Part shown: piece by piece, positions 33,837 to 45,941 of the stretch
How positions within the stretch are numbered: position 1 is the stretch's first letter
How the letters are laid out: every line of letters starts with the position of its first letter
NCBI RefSeq assembly: GCF_000686885.1
Contig: NZ_JMLU01000006.1
Span: 62,001 to 126,000 of the forward strand
DNA: 64,000 nucleotides
Direction: 5' to 3'
DNA from: Flavobacterium sasangense DSM 21067
GTDB lineage: Bacteria; Bacteroidota; Bacteroidia; Flavobacteriales; Flavobacteriaceae
Notes under the pieces: generated by a model
What the model saw: only the letters and a program-made list of their open reading frames with translations
Database searches by the model: none
Told to the model about the DNA's origin: nothing
Position numbers and translations under genes: made by a program

Positions 33837-35273
33837 TTAATTGTTTAATATGAAATATTGAAAAGGTTGTAGCGTGATGACTTCGTTATCTTTTAAACTC
33901 ATTGGCTTTCCCGTCATGTAATTAGTAAAATCTCCTTTTATCGCTACTTTTGAATTAATTGGTTTGCTTGAAAAATTCGCAATATAAACTACTTTTTTAC
34001 CGTTTTTCTCACGAGTGAAAGCTAAAACATTCGTATCATCATCTGTCTTGATTCGGCTATAATTCGCTTTATTTTTCCCTCCGTTTAACGCAGGATTTTC
34101 AGCTTTAAGCTTTCCTAATTTTGCTCTTAATTCCCAATCTTTTCCTTTTGTTTTTGGAATTGAATCTTTTTCAAAAAATTTCAAACTGTGATTCAAACCA
34201 TATTCATTTCCGCTGTAAATTAATGGCATTCCTGGCATCACATAAGACAAAGCTGTCATCGCTTCTTCTCCTTTACCTAATCTTCCTTTAATCGTTCCGT
34301 TCCAAGAATTCTCATCATGGTTGTCAACAAAATTCATCAAAATATCATCCGCTTCATAATCTTTATTTACCTTTTTAATATATGCATCCCATTCTTTCAC
34401 GGTATTTTTGCCTTGTGCGATTCTATTCATGGTATGATGCGCTTCCCAACCATATGCCATATCAAACAAACCATCTTTTAATAATTCTGGCTCCCAAGCT
34501 TCTGCCAACATGAAAATATTTTTCTCTCTTCTTAATTGAGGAATAGCTTGTTGCCAAAAATCTAAAGGTACATTTCCTGCCACATCACAACGGAAACCAT
34601 CGATATTTTCGTTCTTTATCCAATGCAACATATCAGAAGTCATCTCCTTGCGAAGTTCTTTATTATCATAATTTAAATCAGCAACATCAGACCAACCCCA
34701 AGATTTACCCGTTTCTGGATTGATTGGATCAATGATTTCTCCTTTGGCATTTTTTGTGTAATATTCTGGATGTTCTTTGATCCAAACGTGGTCCCAACCT
34801 GTGTGATTTGGTACCCAATCCAAAATCACATACATGCCATTATCATGCGCTGTTTTTACTAAATTTCTGAAATCTTCAATTGTTCCAAATTCCGGATTTA
34901 CTTTTTTGAAATCGGAAACCGCGTAGTAACTTCCTAAGTATTTGTGTTGTTCTTCTTTTGGCATTTCTGAAGCAAACTTACTATCATCACCACCTGTTGC
35001 TTTTCTTTTCGTTTGTGAAATAGGGAAAATTGGCATCACCCAAATGATTTTTACTCCCAATTCTTTTAACTGTGGAATGTCTTTAGTAAAGGCATTAAAA
35101 GTTCCTTCTGGCGAATACTGACGGATATTTACTTCATAAATAACAGCACTTTCTTCTACTTCAGGAGAAAATTTTGCGATTTCAGTTTTTGAATTTTCTG
35201 CCGTTTTTTCTGTTTCGTTTTTACAACTAAACAAAGTTAAAACAGCTAATGCAGTAACGATTGTTTTTTTCAT
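33837..35273 (-). CDS. GH13 alpha-amylase lipoprotein
   Basis: A 478-residue alpha-glucan hydrolase anchored by lipid at Cys17 (LFSC). The GH13 catalytic set is complete: nucleophile Asp230 in DGFRCD, acid/base Glu258 in MLAEAWE and transition-state Asp320 in FVDNHD; region I is DWVPNHTG near 152-159. A small beta domain closes the protein. It is the last gene of the leftward starch operon, 11 bases after the esterase gene. A periplasmic or outer membrane location is likely; cell-surface display is possible. Confidence 0.93.
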   Translation of the reverse strand: MKKTIVTALAVLTLFSCKNETEKTAENSKTEIAKFSPEVEESAVIYEVNIRQYSPEGTFNAFTKDIPQLKELGVKIIWVMPIFPISQTKRKATGGDDSKFASEMPKEEQHKYLGSYYAVSDFKKVNPEFGTIEDFRNLVKTAHDNGMYVILDWVPNHTGWDHVWIKEHPEYYTKNAKGEIIDPINPETGKSWGWSDVADLNYDNKELRKEMTSDMLHWIKNENIDGFRCDVAGNVPLDFWQQAIPQLRREKNIFMLAEAWEPELLKDGLFDMAYGWEAHHTMNRIAQGKNTVKEWDAYIKKVNKDYEADDILMNFVDNHDENSWNGTIKGRLGKGEEAMTALSYVMPGMPLIYSGNEYGLNHSLKFFEKDSIPKTKGKDWELRAKLGKLKAENPALNGGKNKANYSRIKTDDDTNVLAFTREKNGKKVVYIANFSSKPINSKVAIKGDFTNYMTGKPMSLKDNEVITLQPFQYFILNN

Positions 35274-35284
35274 TTTTTATAGTT

Positions 35285-36223
35285 TTATTTTCCAAACATA
35301 AATTCTAACGGAATATGAATCCTTTTTTGCCAAGAAGCTTCGGAATGGTTTTCACCTTCAAACTTTAAATTTTGAGAATCTACTTCTGTATATCCTTTTA
35401 CTTTTAAAATTTCATCAACTCGATATTCGTATTTTAAGTAGAAAGCATCCAAAGTTTCCGTACCATAATCAAAATATATTTTGTGATTTTTAGCTTCGGG
35501 TAATTTCTTTTCCATATACGCGAAAAAAGATTCCGGAATGGGATTGTTTTCAAATTCTCTAAATCCAATCCAATGCGTTGACAAACAAGTTGCTTTTCCA
35601 AATACATTTGGATATTCACACAAAGCATACATCGAAATCAAGCCTCCCATACTCGAACCCATAATGGCTGTGTGATTAGCAGTAATAAAAACCGAATACT
35701 TTTTATCAATGTAAGGCTTCAATTCTTCCACAATAAATTTCAAATAGTGATCCGAATTTATTTTGCTGTCATCAAATGGAAATTGCGATTTTTTAGCTTC
35801 AATTTGAATTTTCTCTTTTAACTCATTTGAAAGCGATTCGTAAGGTTTTTTTGGATACAAATCCATGTGACGTAAATTTGGAATGTTCCAAATAGCCACA
35901 ACAATAAAATCATTTACTTTATTTTCTTGCATCAGTTGGGATGCCACTTCATCAACCTTCCATTCTTGTTTGTTCCAAGTTTTAGTTGAATCAAAAAGCA
36001 TTTGCCCATCATGCATATACAAAACATTGTACTTTTTTGTTTTAGAATAGGTTTTTGGTAACCAAACATCAACCGTTCTTGGCACAATATATTTTGATGG
36101 AAAACTTTTTACTCTTTCTATATTTCCTTCAAATTTTCCTGAATTTTCAAGAGCATAAGATGTTATCTTACTTTGAGAAAAAGCAAAACAAGAGCATAAT
36201 ATAAAGAGTAATAGTTGTTTCAT
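35285..36223 (-). CDS. Alpha/beta-hydrolase, putative esterase
   Basis: A 312-residue exported hydrolase of the esterase D/enterochelin-esterase-like family, with a signal peptide of about 16 residues. The nucleophile motif is GSSMG (Ser191), the catalytic His is probably His293 (GENHSEASW), and YMHDGQMLFD near 69-78 is the usual family block. It sits between two GH13 genes and shares a base with the start of the upstream one, so it is co-translated with starch enzymes. It may remove acyl groups from modified glucans; this is inferred. Confidence 0.8.
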   Translation of the reverse strand: MKQLLLFILCSCFAFSQSKITSYALENSGKFEGNIERVKSFPSKYIVPRTVDVWLPKTYSKTKKYNVLYMHDGQMLFDSTKTWNKQEWKVDEVASQLMQENKVNDFIVVAIWNIPNLRHMDLYPKKPYESLSNELKEKIQIEAKKSQFPFDDSKINSDHYLKFIVEELKPYIDKKYSVFITANHTAIMGSSMGGLISMYALCEYPNVFGKATCLSTHWIGFREFENNPIPESFFAYMEKKLPEAKNHKIYFDYGTETLDAFYLKYEYRVDEILKVKGYTEVDSQNLKFEGENHSEASWQKRIHIPLEFMFGK

Positions 36224-38058
36224 TATTTCAATTCTAAAATCATTGCCGATTTTCCATCTATCGCTAATTCAGTTTTTAAATCGATGGTTTTTCCTGAAAG
36301 AATATCATTTCCAGAAGTAAACAATTTGATATTTTCCTGAAAACGAGTAAGATTCAATTTCTGAGAATCTGGAGCATTATTGATAACCACCATAACCGTT
36401 TCTTTGTCATTGTGACGGAAATATACATATACATTATTTTCAGGAATGTAATGCGTTAGTTTTCCAGTATGAATGACTTCTTTGTTTTTTCTCCAATTCA
36501 GAACTTTCTTTGAAAAATTGAAATATTTTGATTGCTCTGCTGTTCTTCCACTAGCAGAAAATGCATTGTTAGTATCGCCTTTCCAACCACCAGGGAAATC
36601 TTGACGAATATCGGCATCTCCTTTTCCTTTGTCTCCTGCCATTCCAATTTCAGATCCATAATACAATTGCGGAATTCCTCTCATGGTTGCCATAAGGGTC
36701 ATTCCTAATTGGTATTTTTTGAAATCGTTTTGATAAATTTGATTAAAACGCCCAGTATCGTGATTCTCTAAGAAAATCAATAGATTATTTGGGTCGGCAT
36801 ATAAGAAATCGTTTACGAAATTCTCGTAAAATTTAATCATTCCGTTGCTCCAATCCGCTCTATCCTCATTGAAAACATTTCCAAAAACATCATGCAATGT
36901 AAAATCCATTACACTTGGTAAGTAGGAATTATAACTTTGAATTTTAGCAATTGGACTGTCTTTTTGCCAATACGAAATTTGGGCTTGATCGTGCATCCAA
37001 ACTTCCCCTACAATATTGAAATAAGGATATTCATCGGTTATGGCTTTGGTCCATTTTGCGATTCCTTCTTTATCGTTGTAGGAATACGTATCTACTCTAA
37101 ATCCATCTAAATCGGCATATTCTATCCACCAAATCGCATTTTGAATTAAATAATTCAACACCAAAGGATTCGACTGATTTAAATCGGGCATGCTTGGCAC
37201 AAACCATCCATCCATACATAATTTAGCGTCTATTTTTGAACCGTTTGTGTCGTATTGTGTGGTCATGCGATAGTTACTTTGTTTGTAACCTGGAAATTGA
37301 TGAAACCAATCGTAAGTTGGCATATCTTTGAACATCCAATGTTCGGCACCCCAATGATTCGTCACATAATCTTTGATTAATTTCATGCCGCGTTTGTGCA
37401 TTTCATCGGCAAGCTTTTTATATTCTTCATTGGTTCCGTAACGCGGATCGATTCTATACACATCCGATTGACCATAAGTATGGTAGGAATAGCCTTTGTC
37501 GTTATCTTCACACATTGGTGTGCTCCAAATTGCTGTTGCTCCTAATTCTTTGATGTAATCTAAGTTATTGATAATGCCTTGAATATCGCCACCATGTCTT
37601 CCTCCTGGTAAACTTCTATTGGCTTTTTCTTGTAATTCAGGCGAAGAATCGTTATTTGGATTTCCATTTGCAAAACGATCCGGCATCAATAAATACATCA
37701 CATCAGAAGCATCAAAACTTTTACGAAGCGCTGAATTTGGTTTTCTTTTTTTGATTTCGAAATTCCTTTTGAAAGATTTTTTACCATTGGTAAACGTAAA
37801 TTGCAATTCTTGTGCTTTTACATTTTTAGTATCAATTGTCACGAAAAGGTAATTAGGATTTTCGGTTTTAGTTACATTCGTAATTATTACATTATTAGAA
37901 ACTTGTACCGAATTTTGTGCGATATTCTTTCCGTAAAATAATACTTGAATTTCGCTTTTATTCATTCCTTCGTACCAAAACGGTGGTTCCATTCGATCAA
38001 TTTGTGCCGAAAGCGAAAGTGTGAATAAGGTAATTAGAGAGAAAATTATTTTTTTCAT
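36223..38058 (-). CDS. GH13 neopullulanase/cyclomaltodextrinase-like (SusA-type)
   Basis: A 611-residue periplasmic alpha-glucan hydrolase that shortens imported maltodextrins. After the signal peptide (about 1-19) it has an N-terminal immunoglobulin-like domain typical of cyclomaltodextrinases (about 25-105). The barrel follows with catalytic Asp323 (DGFRVD), Glu352 (VGEVW) and Asp434 (LENHD), and a C-terminal beta domain. It lies eight bases after the GH97 gene in the leftward operon. SusA is the best-known counterpart; I do not assign the symbol because substrate range is not shown. Confidence 0.9.
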   Translation of the reverse strand: MKKIIFSLITLFTLSLSAQIDRMEPPFWYEGMNKSEIQVLFYGKNIAQNSVQVSNNVIITNVTKTENPNYLFVTIDTKNVKAQELQFTFTNGKKSFKRNFEIKKRKPNSALRKSFDASDVMYLLMPDRFANGNPNNDSSPELQEKANRSLPGGRHGGDIQGIINNLDYIKELGATAIWSTPMCEDNDKGYSYHTYGQSDVYRIDPRYGTNEEYKKLADEMHKRGMKLIKDYVTNHWGAEHWMFKDMPTYDWFHQFPGYKQSNYRMTTQYDTNGSKIDAKLCMDGWFVPSMPDLNQSNPLVLNYLIQNAIWWIEYADLDGFRVDTYSYNDKEGIAKWTKAITDEYPYFNIVGEVWMHDQAQISYWQKDSPIAKIQSYNSYLPSVMDFTLHDVFGNVFNEDRADWSNGMIKFYENFVNDFLYADPNNLLIFLENHDTGRFNQIYQNDFKKYQLGMTLMATMRGIPQLYYGSEIGMAGDKGKGDADIRQDFPGGWKGDTNNAFSASGRTAEQSKYFNFSKKVLNWRKNKEVIHTGKLTHYIPENNVYVYFRHNDKETVMVVINNAPDSQKLNLTRFQENIKLFTSGNDILSGKTIDLKTELAIDGKSAMILELK

Positions 38059-38066
38059 AGCTTATA

Positions 38067-40199
<2,133 letters not shown>

Positions 40200-40277
40200 T
40201 TAGCGGTAACATATGGTATCGCCTTTTTTAATCATAGGTGTTTGCTTATGCAAACTTTTTGTTAATGGCGATTTCAT
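40200..40277 (-). other. 25-codon frame with hairpin between GH65 and GH97 genes
   Basis: A 25-residue frame (ATG at 40277, stop at 40200) fills most of the 102-base gap. It contains a perfect GTTTGC-ataa-GCAAAC hairpin (40250-40265 region) and, outside it, ATCGCC/GGCGAT arms. It could be a leader peptide, a transcript-stability structure or chance. Nothing shows that it is translated. Confidence 0.3.
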
Positions 40278-40283
40278 GTCTTA

Positions 40284-42566
40284 CTATTTTATTAATTGCG
40301 ATTCTCCGTTTACAAAAACATCCACATCTGAATTTCCTTCAATAGAAACGTATGTTCCTTCTTGTTTTACTTCTACTTTTACAATAGCGTTTCTGAAATT
40401 CACTTTGAAAGAATAGCCTTTCCATTGTGCTGGAATTTTTGGTTCAAAATGCAATTGGTTATTTTTAACACGCATTCCACCAAAACCTTCAACGATACTC
40501 ATCCAAGTTCCCGCCATTGAAGTAATGTGCAAACCTTCTTCGACTTCTTTGTTGTAATCGTCTAAGTCCAAACGCGAAGTTCTTAAATAAAACGTATACG
40601 CTTGTTCCATTCTACCTAAAACAGCCGCTTGAATGGAATGTACACAAGGCGAAAGCGAACTTTCATGAACGGTAAACGGTTCGTAAAAATCGAAATGTTT
40701 TTCTAATTGTTCTTTAGTAAAATGATCTTCGAAGAAATAGAATCCTTGTAACGTATCGGCTTGTTTGATATATGGTGAACGTAAAATTCTATCCCAAGAC
40801 CATTTTTGATTAATTGGTCGTTGCGATTTATCTAAATCCGCTACGGTAATCAATTCTTTATCTAAGAAACCATCTTGCTGTAAATATACACCGTGTTCTT
40901 CGGAATAAGGAAAATACATATTATCTGCCACCTTTTTCATTGCAGAAATTTCGGCTTGTGATAATTTCACTTTATTCATGATTCGGGTATAATCCGATGG
41001 ATATTCGTTTTCAATTTTATTGATTTGTTCAACAGTGTAATCAATACACCATTTTGCTATATAATTTGTGTACCAATTGTTGTTTACGTTGTTTTCGTAT
41101 TCATTTGGCCCCGTAACACCAAGAATCACATACTGATTTCTATATGTTGAAAAAGTAGCTCTTTGATGCCAAAAACGCGCAATTCCGATTAAAACTTCTA
41201 AGCCTTTTTCTGGAATATAGGAATAATCACCTGTAAATCGGTAATAGTTGAAAATAGCGAAAGCGATGGCACCATTTCTATGAATTTCCTCGAAAGTAAT
41301 TTCCCATTCATTATGACATTCTTCTCCGTTCATCGTTACCATTGGATACAAGGCAGCTCCATTTTTGAAACCTAATTTTTCTGCATTTTCGATGGCTTTG
41401 TCCAATTGGTTGTATCGATAAGCTAATAGATTTCTAGCAACTTGTTGGTCTTTGGTTGCCATATAAAAAGGAATACAATAGGCTTCGGTGTCCCAATATG
41501 TAGAACCTCCGTATTTTTCACCTGTAAATCCTTTTGGACCAATATTTAATCTGGAATCTTTTCCTAAATAAGTTTGATTCAATTGGAAAATATTGAAACG
41601 AATTCCTTGTTGGGCTTTTACATCGCCATCAATAGTAATATCGCTCATTTCCCAAATTTTACCCCAAGCTTCTTTTTGGTTTTCAGTTAATTGAGCAACG
41701 CCAATTTCTAATGCTTTTGCAATGCTTTTTTTAGCAGCTAAAATCGTGTCCTCATGATTCATTGAAACGGTGTAACCCCCAATTTTTTGAATAGTAGTCG
41801 ACTGCCCTTTTGTAACCGCAACTTGATAGCAAAATTGAATCTTTTCTTTCGTTTCTTCAACACTCACTGGAGCAACACTCAAATTAGAACCTTCTAACAA
41901 AATACTATTTTGCATAAACGTTGTAGCTGTAAAATGTGTTTTGAAAGTTCTAGCCGTTACGAAAGCTTCGTTTCCTGAATGTTTTACGCTTATTGGTTCC
42001 CAAAATTTTTCTTCCCAATTGGCATCTTCGTTATGAACTCCAGCGTCAACATAAGGTTTGAAAACAATTTTTGCATCCGAATTTAAAGCCGTTATTTCAT
42101 AATTGATAACGCCGACTTCGTCCAAATCTAATGATAAGAAACGTTGTACTTTTACAGCGATTTCGATTCCATTTGCTAGAGTGGCATTAAAAGAACGATA
42201 ATAAATTCCTTCTTTCATGTTCAATTCACGACGGAAATTAGAAACCGACTGACATTTGGCTAAATCTAAATTTTCGCCATTGATTTCAATGTCAATTCCA
42301 ATCCAATTTGGCGCGTTTAATACTTTAGCGAAATATTCAGGATAACCGTTTTTCCACCAACCTACTTTTGTTTTATCGGGATAATAAATTCCGGCAATGT
42401 AGCTTCCTTGAAACGTTTTGCCCGAATAGTGTTCTTCAAAATTAGCGCGTTGCCCCATAGCACCGTTTCCGATACTAAATAAACTTTCAGAAGATTTAAC
42501 TCGCTCTGCATCAAATCCTTCTTCAATAATCGACCAATTGTCGGGTTGTATATAATCTTGATTCAT
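40284..42566 (-). CDS. GH65 maltose phosphorylase
   Basis: A cytosolic enzyme of 760 residues that splits maltose with phosphate to glucose and beta-glucose 1-phosphate. It has the GH65 layout: N-terminal beta-sandwich (about 1-270), linker helices, and an (alpha/alpha)6 barrel with YWDTE (357-361) and the catalytic acid Glu489 in GPNEYENNV. A C-terminal jelly roll follows. There is no signal peptide. The adjacent beta-phosphoglucomutase gene supports beta-glucose 1-phosphate as product. Trehalose or kojibiose phosphorylase are alternatives within the family, but the starch context favours maltose. Confidence 0.9.
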   Translation of the reverse strand: MNQDYIQPDNWSIIEEGFDAERVKSSESLFSIGNGAMGQRANFEEHYSGKTFQGSYIAGIYYPDKTKVGWWKNGYPEYFAKVLNAPNWIGIDIEINGENLDLAKCQSVSNFRRELNMKEGIYYRSFNATLANGIEIAVKVQRFLSLDLDEVGVINYEITALNSDAKIVFKPYVDAGVHNEDANWEEKFWEPISVKHSGNEAFVTARTFKTHFTATTFMQNSILLEGSNLSVAPVSVEETKEKIQFCYQVAVTKGQSTTIQKIGGYTVSMNHEDTILAAKKSIAKALEIGVAQLTENQKEAWGKIWEMSDITIDGDVKAQQGIRFNIFQLNQTYLGKDSRLNIGPKGFTGEKYGGSTYWDTEAYCIPFYMATKDQQVARNLLAYRYNQLDKAIENAEKLGFKNGAALYPMVTMNGEECHNEWEITFEEIHRNGAIAFAIFNYYRFTGDYSYIPEKGLEVLIGIARFWHQRATFSTYRNQYVILGVTGPNEYENNVNNNWYTNYIAKWCIDYTVEQINKIENEYPSDYTRIMNKVKLSQAEISAMKKVADNMYFPYSEEHGVYLQQDGFLDKELITVADLDKSQRPINQKWSWDRILRSPYIKQADTLQGFYFFEDHFTKEQLEKHFDFYEPFTVHESSLSPCVHSIQAAVLGRMEQAYTFYLRTSRLDLDDYNKEVEEGLHITSMAGTWMSIVEGFGGMRVKNNQLHFEPKIPAQWKGYSFKVNFRNAIVKVEVKQEGTYVSIEGNSDVDVFVNGESQLIK

Positions 42567-42577
42567 TTTTGTAATAT

Positions 42578-42608
42578 GTCAATTTGTTAATGTGTCAATT
42601 AGTCAATT
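42578..42608. repeat. GTCAATT triple repeat
   Basis: GTCAATT occurs at 42578-42584, 42594-42600 and 42602-42608 in the 44-base gap between pgmB and the GH65 gene. It is a short local repeat of unknown meaning. Confidence 0.35.
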
Positions 42609-42610
42609 TC

Positions 42611-43261
42611 TTAACCAATTAATTGCGATAAAAAGGCTTCATCAATAAAAGTGAAATCTTTAAAATTGTACTTTGCTTCATGTAAGACGGTGGCATCGCC
42701 AATTCCTACACTTATCATGTTGGCAATATTAGCCGCTTGAATTCCCGCTACTGAATCTTCAAAAACGATAGCGTTTTCATTTAAAACTACTACCAATTGT
42801 GCTGCTCTTAAAAATACTTCTGGATCAGGTTTTGCGTTTGAAACGTCATTCCCGTCAACAATAGCATCAAAAAAGTGCATGATATTGGTTTTTTCTAAAA
42901 TAGGACGCGCGTTTTTACTTGCCGAACCTAAAGCAATGAATTGGTTTTTACTTTTCAGATATTCCAATACTTTTAGTACACCTGGAAGAATTTCGCTTTC
43001 GTCCATGTCTACTAAATAGGAAAGGTATTCTTCATTTTTTTGAACCAACCATTTGTTTTTATCTTCTTGGGAAGCTTGAACATTTCCCAATTCTAAAATA
43101 ATGTCTAATGAACGGACACGGCTTACACCTTTTAAACTTTCGTTATGTTCGTGCGTAAATTCGATTCCTAATTGGTTGGCCAACTTTTGCCAAGCTAAAA
43201 AATGATATTTAGCCGTGTCAACAATTACGCCGTCAAGGTCGAATATGAATGCTTTTTTCAT
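42611..43261 (-). CDS. pgmB: Beta-phosphoglucomutase
   Basis: Converts beta-glucose 1-phosphate from maltose phosphorolysis into glucose 6-phosphate. A 216-residue HAD-superfamily protein: nucleophile Asp8 and acid/base Asp10 in FDLDG, a helical cap (about 15-90), motif II Ser in LGSAS, and the motif IV region VFEDSVAGI, which is typical of the PgmB subgroup. It lies three bases after the MFS transporter gene and 44 bases before the GH65 gene, consistent with a cytosolic maltose-to-glucose-6-phosphate route. Confidence 0.93.
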   Translation of the reverse strand: MKKAFIFDLDGVIVDTAKYHFLAWQKLANQLGIEFTHEHNESLKGVSRVRSLDIILELGNVQASQEDKNKWLVQKNEEYLSYLVDMDESEILPGVLKVLEYLKSKNQFIALGSASKNARPILEKTNIMHFFDAIVDGNDVSNAKPDPEVFLRAAQLVVVLNENAIVFEDSVAGIQAANIANMISVGIGDATVLHEAKYNFKDFTFIDEAFLSQLIG

Positions 43262-43264
43262 GGT

Positions 43265-44611
43265 CTAAATATCTTTTTGATCTTTAACTTTTAATACCAA
43301 AAGGGCAGCCAATAGGAAACTCACACCGCTCATAACAATAGCATAAATAGCATGATCGTTATAAACGTATTTCACTAAAGGACCACCAATTAAAGCATTA
43401 ATAATTTGTGGAATTACAATAAAGAAGTTGAAAATTCCCATGTAAACACCCATTTTTTTAGGTTGAATAGAACCCGCCAAAATAGCATAAGGCATAGCCA
43501 AAATACTTGCCCAAGCGAATCCGACTAAAATCATTGAGAAGATTAAAGCTTCTTTATTTGGCATAAAGTAAACAGAAATCAATCCGATTCCACCTAAAAC
43601 TAAAGAAAGTGCGTGTGTTTTTCTTCGTCCAATTTGTTTTGCGATGTAAGGCAACGCAAATGCTACTACAGCAGAAACTGCATTATAAACTCCGAAAATA
43701 ATTCCTACCCAATCTCCAGCAGATTGAAATTCTGGACTTTTAGTATCACCTACTGATAACCCATAAATGTGTTGGGCAATTGCCGGAGTTGTAAAAACCC
43801 ACATTCCAAACAATCCAAACCAAGAAAAGAATTGTACCCAACTTAGTTGACGCATCGTTTCTGGCATTTTTGCAAAATCTGAAAAAACATCTGAAAGTTT
43901 GGCTTCATTGGTTTCACCAATAGCTTCTTTGTGTTCTTTCTCGTCTCTAAATTGTTCTAATTCTTCAGGAGAATATTCTTTAGTTGTGAAAATGGTAATT
44001 AATATTGAAGCAACTAAAATAATAGCTCCAATAATAAAAGAATAAATTAAGTTTAGTGGAACTGCAGAAGCTTCTGAAGGTTGATTACTAATTCCAAACC
44101 AATTAGTTAAAACATAAGGCAACCATGATCCTACCACGGCACCTATTCCAATTAAAGCAGTTTGAACACTGAAACCTAATGTGTGTTGGTCTGCTCTTAA
44201 ATTATCTCCTACCAAAGCACGGAACGGTTCCATTGCAATGTTAAAAGAAGCATCCATAATCATCAACATTCCAGCACCCACCCAAAGAGCAGGCATGAAA
44301 GCAATGAAAATTTCGGCTTGCGGCATTAAAATTAAACCAACTGATGCTAAGATTGCTCCTGCTAAGAAATAAGGTTTTCTTCTACCAAATTTAGACCAAG
44401 TGTTATCGCTATAATGTCCGATTATAGGTTGTACAATTAATCCCATTAAAGGAGCAATTATCCAAAACCATGACAACTCATGAACATCGGCACCAAAGAG
44501 CTGAAGAATTCTACTTGCGTTAGCATTTTGTAGGGCAAAACCCATTTGGATTCCCAAAAAACCGAAACTCATGTTCCAAATTTCCCAGAAACCTAATTTA
44601 CGCTTTTCCAT
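43265..44611 (-). CDS. MFS sugar transporter (SLC45/GPH-like), probable maltose importer
   Basis: A 448-residue inner membrane transporter with twelve predicted helices. The signature blocks 'PLMGLIVQPIIGHYSDNTWSKFGRRKPYFLAGA' near residues 55-85 and 'LRADQHTLGFSVQ' are those of the SLC45/sucrose-maltose branch. It is the first gene of the leftward starch operon, followed by pgmB and GH65, so it most likely imports maltose for intracellular phosphorolysis. An imperfect palindrome of 30 bases lies directly before its start. Confidence 0.88.
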   Translation of the reverse strand: MEKRKLGFWEIWNMSFGFLGIQMGFALQNANASRILQLFGADVHELSWFWIIAPLMGLIVQPIIGHYSDNTWSKFGRRKPYFLAGAILASVGLILMPQAEIFIAFMPALWVGAGMLMIMDASFNIAMEPFRALVGDNLRADQHTLGFSVQTALIGIGAVVGSWLPYVLTNWFGISNQPSEASAVPLNLIYSFIIGAIILVASILITIFTTKEYSPEELEQFRDEKEHKEAIGETNEAKLSDVFSDFAKMPETMRQLSWVQFFSWFGLFGMWVFTTPAIAQHIYGLSVGDTKSPEFQSAGDWVGIIFGVYNAVSAVVAFALPYIAKQIGRRKTHALSLVLGGIGLISVYFMPNKEALIFSMILVGFAWASILAMPYAILAGSIQPKKMGVYMGIFNFFIVIPQIINALIGGPLVKYVYNDHAIYAIVMSGVSFLLAALLVLKVKDQKDI

Positions 44612-44641
44612 TATCGTAATTTATTGATTAATAAATCGATA
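44612..44641. promoter_or_regulatory. Palindrome at the MFS gene start
   Basis: TATCG-TA-ATTTATT-GATT-AATAAAT-CGATA covers 44612-44641, touching the MFS start codon at 44611. It could be an operator or an mRNA hairpin that controls ribosome access. Confidence 0.4.
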
Positions 44642-44673
44642 AGCGTTCTATGTACTTATCAAAACTTATGTTT

Positions 44674-44693
44674 TTAGAAGTGAACTTACAAGC
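44674..44693. promoter_or_regulatory. Repeated 20-base element, copy 1
   Basis: TTAGAAGTGAACTTACAAGC recurs with one difference at 46012-46031 before susC. Relative to their genes the two copies point in opposite directions (MFS operon minus, susC plus), which fits a protein-binding site better than an RNA element. Confidence 0.55.
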
Positions 44694-44816
44694 TTTGATT
44701 TCACAAATATAAAAGGTTATTTTTAATAAATAATCGCTTTTTGTCAAATATTTTTTATTCGAATAGTGTAAATTAAAATTTTAACTAATTGATTTTCAAT
44801 AAATTAAACTCAACTA

Positions 44817-45839
44817 TCACGATTTCGTAGATTCTCGAATTATTAGATTCGTTTCGATGATTTCGGTTTTGTAATGTTCGTCTTCTTCATCTTCTAATTC
44901 CAACCTTTTGATTAGCATTTCGGCAGCTTTTCTTCCCATTTTAATACCATTTTGACTGATGGTGGTAATGGTTGGAGTGGAATATTTAGAGATAATTCCA
45001 TCCGTAAAAGCAACAACTGATAAATCTTCTGGAATTTTGATCCCTTTAGCCATCGCTAATTTTATTGCGGTTACAGCAAATAACTCATTAACCGCCAAAA
45101 TAGCATCTACCGACTTGTTTTCTAATAATTCATTAATTTTTTCATCGCAATGCTCAGTATCTTCAATTCGAATTATTAAGCTTTCGTCTACCTCAATTCC
45201 GTGATCGTGTAAAACATTTAGATAACCATCTGTTCTTAATTTCCCAACACTAACGTAATCTACTGTAGTTAGTAAGGCGATTTTCTTCAATCCTTTTGAA
45301 ATTAAGAAATTAGTTGCTTCATAAGCTGCCAATTGGTCATCTATAATTACTTTATCACACAAAATATCATTAGAAATTCTATCAAAAAGCACCACAGGCA
45401 TTCCTTGATTAATCACTTCTTGAAGATGGTGAAAATCTTTCTTTTGTTGGGTTTCTTTTGATAACGACATGATAAATCCATCAGTACTGCCATTAGCTAA
45501 CATTTCCATATTGATGACTTCTTTGTCGAAAGACTCGTCAGATAAACACACAATAACGTTATAACCACATTCGTTTGCCACTTGTTCAATTCCGCTAATT
45601 ACTGTAGCAAAAAAGTGATGTACAATCTCAGGAATGATAATACCAATTGTCTTAGTTTTCTTATTCTTTAAACTTAACGCAATATTATTAGGCTTATAGT
45701 TGTATAATTTAGCAAAAGCTTGTACTTTTAAGCGAGTATCTTCGCTGATTTCTGGGCTGTCACGAAGGGATTTTGAAACAGTTGAAATAGATACATCTAA
45801 TTCTTTTGCGATTTGCTTTAAAGTAACTTTTCTTCTCAT
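44817..45839 (-). CDS. LacI-family transcription regulator
   Basis: A 340-residue repressor. The N-terminal helix-turn-helix and hinge helix (VTLKQIAKELDVSISTVSKSLRD, about 4-26, then YNYKPNNIALSLKNKK near 50-65) precede a periplasmic-binding-protein-like sugar sensor domain. It lies between the two starch arms. A perfect palindrome of LacI type lies 103 bases upstream of its start, so it probably regulates susC and itself in response to maltose or a maltodextrin. It replaces the SusR-type regulator of Bacteroides thetaiotaomicron at this position. Confidence 0.93.
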   Translation of the reverse strand: MRRKVTLKQIAKELDVSISTVSKSLRDSPEISEDTRLKVQAFAKLYNYKPNNIALSLKNKKTKTIGIIIPEIVHHFFATVISGIEQVANECGYNVIVCLSDESFDKEVINMEMLANGSTDGFIMSLSKETQQKKDFHHLQEVINQGMPVVLFDRISNDILCDKVIIDDQLAAYEATNFLISKGLKKIALLTTVDYVSVGKLRTDGYLNVLHDHGIEVDESLIIRIEDTEHCDEKINELLENKSVDAILAVNELFAVTAIKLAMAKGIKIPEDLSVVAFTDGIISKYSTPTITTISQNGIKMGRKAAEMLIKRLELEDEEDEHYKTEIIETNLIIRESTKS

Positions 45840-45941
45840 AAGAATTTTAGTCGGTTATAATTTTTTAATAAATGTAACTTATTTTTTTGGGTCTTGCAAT
45901 ATTATGCTAAAAAATAGCTCAAATCCATAAAGTTTTCAACA

